DNA of 64,000 bases from positions 13,117,561 to 13,181,560 of the forward strand of contig NC_069093.1 of NCBI RefSeq assembly GCF_947172395.1, in the 5' to 3' direction. The stretch is from Bicyclus anynana (lineage: Eukaryota; Arthropoda; Insecta; Lepidoptera; Nymphalidae). Each line of letters begins with the position of its first letter. Position 1 is the first letter of the stretch. A model generated the notes under the pieces. The model was not told the DNA's origin. It ran no database searches and was given only the letters and a program-made list of their open reading frames with translations. The translations under genes and the position numbers were made by a program. This document shows positions 1 to 9,666 of this stretch, piece after piece.

Positions 1-264
1 CTCGTGATTGCTAGATGAATAGATTAACTACCAACAAAGAAAAATCAATATTACCTAACTATAAAATGGAAAGCATTAGGTCTACAGGTACTTCGACATC
101 TGCCTTGTTATAGGTATGTACAGTAAATAATGGTTTAGCATTTCTTTCAAAGCCTTGAAAATAGCACGCAACGATGACAATAGTTATTCTATATATATTT
201 GTAAGCAAATCGCGAAGTAGGCATGTTTAACTAACTGAAAAGGGCCATTATTTGCAAATTCACA

Positions 265-1045
265 ATTTATTTAGAGTACCAACCACAACATCCACAGTAA
301 AAGAGACTCTATGTTCTGTTGGTTAAGGATTAAATTCTCTCGCAATGTTACGTCACTCTTAGTATAAAGAGCATAAGGACCAATGGTAGGCGTCCACAGA
401 TCCGCATTGTACTTATCGGACGCATCGCATCAAACGGATTTTTAATTTTACGGTAGATAAAATCCGTTTTATACCATCCATACAATTAGGAAATTTAGAG
501 TACCAACCACAACATCCACAGTAAAATAGACTGTACGTTCTGTTGGCTAAGGATTAAATTCTCCTGCAATGTTACGTCACTCCTAGTGAAACGAGCATAA
601 GGACCAATGGCAAGCGTCCATAGATCCGCATCGTACGTATCGGACGCATCGCATCAAACGGATTTTTAATTTTACGGTAGATAAAATCCGTTCGATACCA
701 TCCGTACAATTAGGTAATTTATTGTACCAACCACAACATCCACAGTAAAATAGACTCTTTGTTATGTTGGTTAAGGATTAAATTTTCCCTCGATGTTACG
801 TCAATCCTAGTGAAACGAACTTAAGAACCAATGATAAGCGTCCACGGATCCGCATATTACGTATCGGACGCATCGCATCAAACGGATTTTTAATTTTACG
901 GTAGATAAAATCTATTCGATGCGATCCATACAATGCGGATCAGTGGACGCACTTGTATGACTTTCTATACAAAGAATACTAAAATCCGTTTAATGTGATG
1001 CGTCAGTTGCATACGATGCGTATCTATGGACGCCTGCCATAATAG
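265..1045. repeat. 224-bp tandem repeat (3 copies) with an inverted end
   Basis: Three direct copies begin near 269, 493 and 717; the shared word taccaaccacaacatccaca starts at 277, 501 and 725, so the period is exactly 224 bp. Each unit contains a GGCGTCCA...GATCCGCAT...CGGACGCATCGCATC block. Bases about 981-1039 carry an inverted version of that block (GATGCGTC... to TGGACGCCTGCC). The arrangement suggests an expanded internal part of a terminal-inverted-repeat element. I see no coding capacity. Confidence 0.8.
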
Positions 1046-1099
1046 AAGGCTTTTATAAATGTGCGTAGGGTCTATACTCTATGCTGCTTTGATCACAAT

Positions 1100-1310
1100 A
1101 CCTTATTCAAAATTGCAAGTAGTATATAATGTCTGTCTATTTTTCTGGCTAATCTCAGAAACGACTTGACCGATTTTAGAGTCATAAAGAGTAACATCTC
1201 TATATTTAATCCCTATATTCTCATGGAAAGTATGTGGATAGTACAAGAACAAGTCATATGACAGAGAATATAATATACTCAGTATCATAAGTTTTTAATA
1301 AAACATAAAG
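1100..1310. repeat. degenerate interspersed repeat fragment
   Basis: The text resembles the rc or forward form of the short Helitron-like elements elsewhere in the window (words such as aatctcagaaacgacttgaccgat). The apparent 61-codon minus-strand frame across it is most likely an artefact of the repeat. From 1310 to 2011 I see only AT-rich sequence without a supported gene. Confidence 0.35.
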
Positions 1311-2011
1311 TCTATCTTACCCTATTAGTTAATTAGAGTTATTTTTAGTTTCCTATCAGCTGCTTAATGAATTAATTTATAAAGTGATTAAGTATTTTTT
1401 TAAACTATCTAATTATAAAGCAATTATTTATTTATGATGGCTAGTGATTATAATGTTTAGTTAATGTTATGTTTAATTTTTTAGAAAGTTTAGACCAGCT
1501 AAGCACTTAATAATTATTATTAAAAAACTCTTCGACAATGGCAATGAATGCATGAAAGATCTCTCTGATTTCAATCGGCCCATGGAGAAATTATTTTTAA
1601 AGAAAATTTGCTATATTTTTTTACAACCATTCTCCTCCAATTAGTCAAAAACACTGTTAGGAGTGGATATTCTTCCATCTTTATCAGCCTAAATTAATAG
1701 CCCAATATAAAGCTAAACCTCCTTACAGAATACTATTATACTCTAATTTCCACCCCTTTTAAACTCTAAAATTAGATACACAGTTCATAATAATGTCAAT
1801 TCATTTTTTAGGGAATAATTTAGATTATTTATACAACTTTCTGGGTATCTTTTTAAGCAAAGAAAAACAAAGCATTGTTTTTATTGCAATTCTTCTATAG
1901 TGAGTTATGGAATATACGACTAGATAGCCGAATACCTCTAACCATGCATCTGTCAACTGTCAACAACTGTCATACTGTAATAAAATTGATCCATTTTTTT
2001 GGACCTATTTC

Positions 2012-2340
2012 TTTTTTTTTTATTCTTTACAAGTTAGCCCTTGACTACAATCTCACCTGATGGTAAGTGATGATGTAGTCTTAGATGGAAGCGGGCCAAC
2101 TTGTTAGGAAGAGGATGAAAATCCACACCCCTTTCGGTTACTACACGGCAGCATACTGGAACGCTAAATCGCTTGGCGGTATGTCTTTGCCGGTAGGGTG
2201 GTAACTAGCCACGGCCGAAGCCTCCCACCAGCCAGACCTGGACCAATTAAGAAAATCTCAATCTGCCCAGCTGGGGATCGAACCCAGGACCTTTGTTTTG
2301 TAAATCCACGGCGCATACCACTGCGCTACGGAGGCCGTCA
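2012..2340 (-). mobile_element. tRNA-derived SINE, full-length copy
   Basis: Read on the minus strand it starts tgacggcctccgtagcgcag, has an A-box-like GCGCAGTGGTATGC and a B-box-like GGTTCGATCC, then a non-tRNA body (ggcttcggccgtggctagtt) and an A-rich 3' tail (T-run at 2012-2021 on the plus strand). Near-identical full or partial copies lie at 5244-5549, 22157-22384 and 62482-62810. Pol III boxes at the 5' end and an A tail define a tRNA-related SINE. Confidence 0.85.
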
Positions 2341-2472
2341 ATTATATGTATATAGTATTTTGTTGCCCCCCTAATTTTGCCACCCTAAGCTTCAAGTTTT
2401 TCTGTTTCTATTGTAAATCTGACACTGTCTAATATCCATATATCCAGTAATACATAAATCAATAATACTCAC

Positions 2473-3862
2473 CCCTATGTAAGTGTTTTATAGCTTCATC
2501 ATAACATTCCAGTTCAACTAATGCCTGGCCGAGGAAGAAGTGTCCTTTCACCTGGTTGGTGTCAATGTCCAGTGCTCGCCTGCAGTCCTGGCACGTGGCC
2601 TCCCATCGCTTCATCTTCAGGTGACATAGCGCTCGATTTGTGAAGTATGTGGCTACTGATGGATTTTTTATCTAAAAAATACCATATTCTACAAATATCT
2701 ACCATCAGTTTTATATCAAAGCTTAGCTGAATTTGTTATGAGCTTTTGAAGCTAAAGCTTTTTTAGGACCCTTAAGGTTTCAATTTTTAAAATAAACCAT
2801 AGTAAAAAATTATTTATTTCAATTACAAGCACTTCCGAGACATCACACGTCAGACGTCATTGTTAGGTAATGGTAAATAGTCAAAAAAAAATTAAATTAA
2901 AGTCACAAGGGTCGCAAATGTGCCTTAGTCTGAGAAGAGCTCACAATAAACTCAGCCAATTTAACTACTAATTACCTTTCCTCATATATATTCATTCATA
3001 TGTTTTTCATATAAGTATAAAAGTAAGCTTTTTAAATATGAAAAATATTCCTTCTACCCTCCAATTAGTAGGTAAGACTGTCAGAAGTGGGTATGTAAAT
3101 AGTCCAGGGAGTGGGATTCAAACATGTCACTCTAAGCAGTTTAGTCTCGCCCATTTTTATGGCACTAATGAAGCTTATTATATAAACACTATTAATAAGT
3201 TACAGTTACTGATTTGGGCTCCTAAAGGTAAGTAATGAGATAAAACTCTTAGCAATCAATGGATTTAATCCAAGCCTTAAGCAGCTTTTGTTCAACTTCA
3301 GGGTTAATGTCTTTTTATAATTTATTATTAGTGCTTTATATTGTATTTTGAATTTTATTAAGATTGTTGAAAATTTTAGAAAAGTCCAAATGAATAAATG
3401 AGCAAAAAAACAATCAATCAAATTATTTGTATCTGTTTCAAGTTCACAAATAAAACAGATTTTGACTGATTTTCCTTTCTCGATAATTAAGGTCCAATCA
3501 AGAGTAATTTGCTAAGTAAGTAAAAAGAGTAGACTTTCTAAAAAACGTTCTAATAATCTGTTCAGCTAAGATAGTTGTTTATTTGTTTCTAAAACAAACC
3601 ACACAAAACTATGTAGCATTGACCGATATTTTCCAGCATAAGTATGTACTTACTGAAATGAATTAATTACAAAAGAATTTTGCTATTAGCTACAGTAAAA
3701 TGTCATTATTTACATATTACGATAATCGTTTAAAATACTTACAATAGCCTTGGTGTAGCAGTTCAGGGCATCCTCGAACCTTCGAAGACTGAATAATCGG
3801 TTGCCTTGTTCCTTCAGTTCTTTATCAGAAAGGTTCGCCGTTGAATACATATGTTTACTCAT
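2473..3862 (-). CDS. STUB1: STUB1/CHIP-like E3 ubiquitin ligase, N-terminal exons (partial)
   Basis: Two coding exons on the minus strand: 3862-3743 (40 codons, ATG at 3862, donor GTAAGT) and 2671-2473 (66 codons plus one base, acceptor TTTTTTAG, donor GTGAGT). The peptide opens MSKHMYSTANLSDKELKEQG, continues NRLFSLRRFEDALNCYTKAI, and the second exon has ATYFTNRALCHLKMKRWE and KGHFFLGQALVELECYDEAI. This is the tetratricopeptide (TPR) domain of CHIP, which docks the C-terminal EEVD tail of Hsp70/Hsp90 so that the C-terminal U-box can ubiquitinate clients in the cytosol. About 106 of the usual 280-300 residues are present. The coiled coil and U-box exons are not seen in 1-2472 and presumably lie beyond the left edge. 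The ATG has no upstream in-frame alternative that I would prefer. Confidence 0.88.
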
Positions 3863-4659
3863 TTTTCGTCTTTAATTTTATATAATTGCCGACACAATTT
3901 ATAGTCCACTTGTCATCATAATAAGAATAACAAATTGGTACAGTAAAGAAAGAGATTATTCACTGCAGCACCCTACTTTAGCACAAGAAAAAAATAGTCA
4001 AATTGTGTTGTTTTTTGAAGTCGAATCACGGAACGTCACCGACCGAATCTTCGCGTAACATTGCAGACAGATAATATTTCTCTTGTAATGACAATGACAG
4101 TGACATGTGATAAATGGCTCGTAATGGGGTTGCCAACTATCAAAGTGGCACTTTAATCGCTGGTGCCTAAATAGCTTACCTCCACTAGAAAAATTGGAAA
4201 ATATTTTTAATAATGACGTTCTGCGCTGTTCTAAAATACAAATAAATTGGATTTTATAGATTTCTTGAAAATAAAAAAATTAAAGATTTTTTTAGTACCG
4301 TTTTACCCGTCGTAAAAAAGCCCTTTTATAAATTTGAGGCTAAGTTGAGAAAACTATAGATTTACAATTCGGTACAAGTACCTAAAGAAAACCAATAAAT
4401 ACTTATTTATTTATTTATTTAATAGTACACAAGTAATGTGCTACAAGCACATTACTTGTATAATAACATTTGGTATACACAAGTAATGTGCTTCTAAATA
4501 ACTTCCACTCGTACTAACCAAATTCCCAATCGGAATATATTTTACCATTTCGAACAGATGACTATGTCTAACATGACTCTACAGTTTCCCAAGAACTTAT
4601 AATTAGTCTTTATATACTTACTTAAATAAAAACTAAAATACTTGTGGAACTGAAACACC
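3863..4659. other. intergenic region upstream of the STUB1-like gene
   Basis: It should contain the promoter of the minus-strand STUB1-like gene. A small hairpin occurs at 4429-4442/4446-4459 (acaagtaatgtgct and its complement), with a third copy of the same word near 4478. No supported gene. Confidence 0.5.
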
Positions 4660-4971
4660 CTCAGACCAATTATAGAAGGACCTGTATCGCACTCATAGTC
4701 ACGAACAAAATTGTCTGTCATTTTCTGAGGAAAATGAGCTTCGATTTGGTATATATCCTATACAAAACTAGAAGTTTTTGCCCGTTTTTTACACCATTCA
4801 ACTACACAGAAAGGTATTTTTACGGAGCTCTTTAACCGACGATCACGATCACAACTATTTAACATGGATACTATAGAGACAGTTTTTATAATCGCATTAG
4901 ATCGTTGATCATATACTTTGACAGAAAAGTAACGTCAAGTGAGGCAGGTCCTATACAATAATTGGTCTGAG
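4660..4971. mobile_element. hAT-type MITE copy 1 (312 bp)
   Basis: Terminal inverted repeats CTCAGACCAATTAT...ATAATTGGTCTGAG are flanked by a perfect 8-bp target duplication, gaaacacc, at 4652-4659 and 4972-4979. The same element in the opposite orientation and at the same length is at 35405-35716, and a shorter one at 54568-54828. Short TIRs with 8-bp duplications fit a non-autonomous hAT-like element. The 63-codon open frame inside is not considered a gene. Confidence 0.88.
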
Positions 4972-5133
4972 GAAACACCCAATATATTATTTTTACAACA
5001 TTAGATAGAAACTTAAATTATTCTCTGCAGGCCGATTAAGTACTTTCAGTGATAGTAATAGTTTCAGATTTTACAAAATATTATTACAATAGTGCTTGGC
5101 ATTTGGCTTATTCAGACAATCTGATAGTGATTG

Positions 5134-5187
5134 TAAAAATATAGTGTATCATTATGGTTAGGACCATAATGATACACTATATTTTTA
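5134..5187. repeat. perfect 25-bp inverted repeat, 4-nt loop
   Basis: Arms 5134-5158 and 5163-5187 are exact reverse complements around the loop tagg, containing the word gtgtatcattatgg. No gene is adjacent. It may be a snap-back element remnant. Confidence 0.85.
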
Positions 5188-5243
5188 GCCTGCTAGCCTG
5201 CATTGTAGCAGCGTAATGGGTCTAAGCTTCATAACCTTCTATC

Positions 5244-5549
5244 TGACGGCCTCCATGGCGCAGTGGTATGCGCAGTGGATTTAAAAGACGGAGGTCCTGG
5301 GTTCGATCTCCAGCTGGGCCGATTGAGCTTTTCTTAATTGGTCCAAGTCTGGCTGGTGTGAGGCTTCGGCCGTGGCTAGTTGTCACCGGCAAAAACGTAA
5401 TGCCAAGTGATTTAGCGTTCCGGTGCGATATCGTGTAGAAACCTAAAGGTGTGTGGATTTTCATCCTCCGCCTAACAAGTTAGCCCGCTTCCATCTTAGA
5501 CTGCATCATCACATATCACCAGGTGAGATTGTAGTCAAGGGCTAACTTG
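5244..5549 (+). mobile_element. tRNA-derived SINE copy
   Basis: Same family as 2012-2340, plus orientation, with the 5' tRNA-like part (ggcgcagtggtatgcgc) and B box ggttcgat. Instead of an A tail the copy ends directly in the next element at 5550, so one element was inserted into or beside the other. Confidence 0.82.
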
Positions 5550-5749
5550 TCTATACTAATATTATAAAGCTAAAGAGTTTGTTTGTTTGATTGATTGAAC
5601 GCGCTAATCTCAGGAACTACTGGTCCGATTTGAAAAATTCTATCAGTTTTAGATAGCCCATATATTGAGGAAGGCTATAGGTTATATATTATCCCCGTAT
5701 CCCTACGGGAACGGGAACCACGCGAGAGAAACCGCGCGGCGTTAGCTAG
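5550..5749 (+). mobile_element. short Helitron-like element
   Basis: It starts TCTATACTAATATTATAAAG and ends GCGTTAGCTAG followed by T, with a GC-rich stretch before the end (accgcgcggc). TC at the 5' end and CTRR at the 3' end are Helitron hallmarks. A related reverse-oriented copy is at 32590-32778. Confidence 0.6.
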
Positions 5750-6704
5750 TAATGAATAAAATATAAAAAAAATATGAAAGAAGTGTTTTGTGTTTTATTT
5801 TGTCATGAATTCTTATAATTAAAGTCAAATGTAAAAAGTCACACTATCATTTTTTTTAAGTAGGTATATCAAAATTATAAGGTTGAATTTGTTTTAAAAA
5901 GCGCCACTTTTAAATTTCGTGCTATAAAACGCCACAGACTATAGTATCTTAAGGCACCAGCGCTGATGGCGCCACCTGCGATTAGTTTTCACCGGCCAAC
6001 ATTGGTATTGTTTGCATTGATTTCTAATTAGATAACTGTGCTTCTCTAAAGTACTAGAAGTTACAACACTTTTGGATGCTAATATCTTTTGAGTTTGACG
6101 ATGGCGATGTGACTGTCATTAGGGGGCTGATGATGAAGACCAAGGTCAATTAAGGGAACCCCTTAACGGTTTACGGTAGCTACCCTGTGCTTGGGCTTGA
6201 TTAATTTGTATTGCTGAGAATTGTGTACCAAGATGGGTTGTGACTGTCATTAGGGATCTGATGTGTTCGTTTGAGATGAAACTTTATACTAAAAATGGAA
6301 AAATAATAAAAATTTTAATAAAAAAATACAACCGACTTCAAAACCTAAAAACGTACCCAGTAAACTAAAAAGCGAAAAATAACATCATAATATGTTCTAA
6401 TTGCTGATCAGTATGAAGGCGGTGCTTAGCCGGTGTTGTCTTGATTTAAGCCACTTACTCCAGTGTAAAAAATCATTTGTTTGAAGGATGAAAGAATTTA
6501 CTACCCTATGTTAGGACTATTAGGTTAGGCTAGGTTGATGGAAAAGTGCTGCAATTTGATTTTGAGGTAATTTCAGAATAGGTTACCTACCTTTTTGGGA
6601 AATCAGAGACGAAGAAGTAATATCCATGTGGTAGATATATTTTATTTAAAATTTAACAATATTCAATTTGGTAGGTTAATTCTCCATGTTACATAAACAC
6701 TTAC
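5750..6704. other. gene-free stretch
   Basis: AT-rich, with a short repeated phrase around gactgtcattaggg at about 6110 and 6240. The minus-strand open frame just right of this block belongs to the candidate exon 6705-6841. I see no other feature. Confidence 0.4.
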
Positions 6705-6841
6705 AAACTGGGTAGAGCCTTGTTAATTCTTTCGAGCAAAGAGTACAGTAGTGTTTATTTTCTGCTTGCTTAGCAAATCTATCGTTCATAGAAGTACGTG
6801 TATTTGAAGTTGTGACAATCTCTCTGGGTTTAGTAGGAAAC
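6705..6841 (-). CDS. candidate exon, possibly the 3' end of the F-box gene
   Basis: On the minus strand a good acceptor (TTTGTTACAG) at 6842 opens a frame reading FPTKPREIVTTSNTRTSMND and then RFAKQAENKHYCTLCSKELT. It can end at a strong donor (GTAAGTG) after 6705 or run to a stop at 6676, giving ...YPVCKCLCNMEN. The CxxC pair (HYCTLCSKE) could be half of a zinc site. The acceptor implies phase 2, which does not join directly to exon 9 of the F-box gene (phase 0). Either another exon intervenes or this is a separate gene or relic. I do not recognise the family. Confidence 0.4.
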
Positions 6842-6869
6842 CTGTAACAAACAATCAAAACGATTATTT

Positions 6870-7132
6870 TCGAATTTAAACTATCGTGAGTGTTATTCAT
6901 ATTAACTGATTATTATGAAACACGGCTAATACTCACGTGTTATTAGGTCGGAGTATGCCCGAATAGTTATAACCCATACGGGGCCCTTGGTCATGAGCTG
7001 GTTCTTGCAGTTTGGATCGTGCCGCGTTGCAAGAACCAGCTAATGACTAAGGGCCCCGCATGACTTCGAAACTAGTCGGGCATACTCCGACCTAATATCA
7101 CGTGAGTTTTAGCCGTGTTTCAATTATCAATT
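6870..7132. mobile_element. Penelope-like element remnant, back-to-back 3' ends
   Basis: Two inverted copies of the 3' terminal region seen in the larger element at 60684-62440 meet head to head near 7019. Shared words are gagtatgcccga, ggggccctt and gaaacacggct. The outermost left tail (tttaaactatcgtgagtgtt) matches the 3' tail at 62404-62440. A 13-bp target duplication with one mismatch (aaaacgattattt 6857-6869, aaaacgatcattt 7133-7145) flanks it. No reverse transcriptase remains. Confidence 0.8.
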
Positions 7133-7145
7133 AAAACGATCATTT

Positions 7146-8655
7146 GTATCAAAAATTAATTTATAACCACACACAATATATTTTAAACCTACGACAAACC
7201 TACAACGTGTTTATTGAATAAAACATTTAACTACATAATAAGAAATTTAGTTAAACATTTGTTATAGGTACTAGGATGATGTAATTTAAGTACCTAGGTA
7301 ATACTTCTTATTTAGATTAAAACGTATACTAAAATAAGTCACAGAATACATATTATTATGTACACGGCTAAGTTAGATTATTTACTCGTCTATGTGTTTA
7401 TTTTAACAGTGGCGTAGCGTGGGTTTTCGTCGCCCGAGGACAACTGAAAATTCGTCCTCGTCCCCCAATTTAATTTGTACCTACATGGGTTAAAATACTT
7501 TTTATTAACCTCTCCACTGTGTCGTCGGATTTCTAAGTGCACCAACTGTGGAGCCATCTTTAAAAGTCGAGCGTTCCAAGGTCACGCGTGTTTAAAACGC
7601 CCGATTACATTAAAATGTACTATAGGAGCTATTTAAATATATTTTTTTGTTGGAATTGTTATTAAACAAGCTAATTTTAATTAATAAATGTAATAATGCA
7701 GTAAAAACAAGTAATTTTCAATAAAATTTTGAAATCCGAACGCGCGATAGTTGCCCGACTGTCGCACAAAACGCGCTATAATTTAAATTTTTACCTTTAT
7801 TTCTAGATTGTCTTTGGTTTTTTACTTTTTCTATACATTATTTTACTCTACCAAAGAATAAAACACTCCTAATGTACAAAGATTAAAAAAAAATATGATT
7901 TTGAAATCCTCGTCTGTAGACCGCGCTCCTAGAGCGCGGTTTTAAAAACTGTCAGTACTAATCACAGACGTGTTTTGTACAGGTTATGAGTGATTATATG
8001 CCATCCTTGTTCTTTTTACTACATGTGAAATAAGTTAGAGTGTGACAAGAATAGGTTAAAACAACAAAAAAAAGGTCAAAATGATATGAGTATGAAATCA
8101 ATCTTTAGAAGCTTGATCCACACACAGGTGTTTCAAAATCAATCTTCTCAAGCGTGATACACACACGAGGATTTAATTAAAGTATTTTAAAGGGTTAAAA
8201 TACTTTATTACAAGTAGGTATTTGGACTTAATAATATCGTTGAATAAAGACTTTATTAAACGAGCCAAAATAACATATTGGAACTTATTGAAAATCAATC
8301 CTCCGTCCATCGATCGTCCTCCGTCGCTACGCCAGTAGGTACTATTTATTTTTAAGTATCTACTTCTTACTTACTTCTGTGTAGGGTCCATTATAAGTGC
8401 TTTCTTGAGCGGTATTTTTACTGTTTTAGACACCGTTGGACCTGGGAACGTGTCTGTTGTCATCGCAAGTATTCCTCCTTTTTTAACCGGTATCTGAGAA
8501 AGATTTTTTATTAAAAAAATTTTTCTTATGACAGTCAGACAGTTGTGGGTCTTTCATTCATCGCTACACGCCGCTCGGCCCGCGCGTAACATCGGGAGTG
8601 TTACGAACGAAGTTGCCAAGTTATAGATGATTATTGTCACCTTAGCTAATAACAA
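7146..8655. other. gene-free, repeat-like spacer
   Basis: Contains a stretch near 7410-8000 with paired words (cgcgctcctagagcgcg around 7920) and a partial direct repeat (gaaatcaatctttagaagcttgatccacacac / aatcaatcttctcaagcgtgatacacacac, 8094-8170). It looks like decayed mobile DNA. I found no WD40 or other coding exon on either strand. Confidence 0.4.
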
Positions 8656-8774
8656 TCTATACTTATAATAAATCTGTGGAGAGGTCAATTCTGTACATGA
8701 AATATATTTCCAAAATAACTATCAGGGGGTGATTAGTGATCGATACTGATGCCAAAAATGCAATCAGTAAAATT

Positions 8775-8807
<33 letters not shown>

Positions 8808-8995
8808 ATGTTCTTTATAGAAACAAAAACTACTGGACGGATTTTAACGAAACTTGGTACAATTATTCTACATACTCCTGGGCAGGTTATAGTATACTTT
8901 TTATTACGCTACGATCAATAGGAACAGAGCAGTTTAGAGAAATGTTGAGAAAACGGGAGAAGTCCTCAATTTTTTAAGCTTCCGTCGCGTGTACA
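8656..8995 (+). mobile_element. interspersed repeat, family with copies at 31 kb, 56 kb and 60 kb
   Basis: Shares long stretches with 60025-60386 and with reverse copies 56601-56945 and 31196-31345: agaggtcaattctgtacatg, ccaaaataactatcag, gatttta-acgaaa-ttggtac, catactcctgggcaggttata and ctacgatcaatagga. The better copies end in gggcgtccgct, resembling Helitron-like 3' ends. A (GTCT)n microsatellite of about seven units (8779-8806) sits inside. The 61-codon frame here is repeat-derived. Confidence 0.7.
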
Positions 8996-9368
8996 GCCTT
9001 AATGGTTAAAGCTACATAGAAATCATGTATGACGAAAATGTTCTCCTTAAAATTATCTATAAAAACACAACAGCATATATATGTCTATCTTTTATGGTTG
9101 ACTCACAATAGCACGTGTAACTCCCGATAGCTTAGCAGTTCGGAGCTTTCTAATTAAATTTGTCTACTCTTATGTTTATAACACTCATCACTCATCCCTT
9201 ACTAAAAAAGTTAACATTATTACCTATTCAATAAAAAAAGAATCATATAAATCGGTAAAGAAACGCCAAAGTTATACAAGAAATACGCTAAGCCATCGCG
9301 CGTGCATACTAATTCATGCTGTATGGATTATTTTTGTGTAACGGTTGCCGCGCTCGACGCGACTCGCG

Positions 9369-9561
9369 GGGGGGGGGGGGAAAAAATAAAGAAGTAGGGT
9401 AGGGTAGGGGTAGTGTAGGGTAGGGGTAGGGTTGGGGTAGAGTAGGGTTAGGGTAGGGTAGGAGTAGTGTAGGGTAGGGGTAGGGTAGGGGTAGGGTAGG
9501 GTAGGGGTAGTTGAAAGTTTACAACGACTTTCACGCGGGCGAAGTCGCGGGCGTCCGCTAG
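9369..9561 (+). repeat. G-rich TAGGG-type array plus Helitron-like 3' end
   Basis: A run of 12 or more G (9369-9380) is followed by some twenty units of TAGGG/TAGGGG with occasional variants (9395-9510). Then comes gttgaaagtttacaacgact and an end reading cgcgggcgaagtcgcgggcgtccgctag before T at 9562. The end matches the CTAG-terminated repeats. The array could fold into G-quadruplexes. Confidence 0.75.
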
Positions 9562-9666
9562 TTGTTCATAAATTTTTAACTATAATTATACCGGTATATT
9601 AAGAAATAAATCGTAAATTGTATTTTTATCTATTATATCTACGACTCTACGGAAAATAGATCTTAC

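Noticed and set aside
9395..9510. Internal telomere
   Set aside because: Insect telomeres are TTAGG. The array is irregular TAGGG(G) and ends in a mobile-element terminus.
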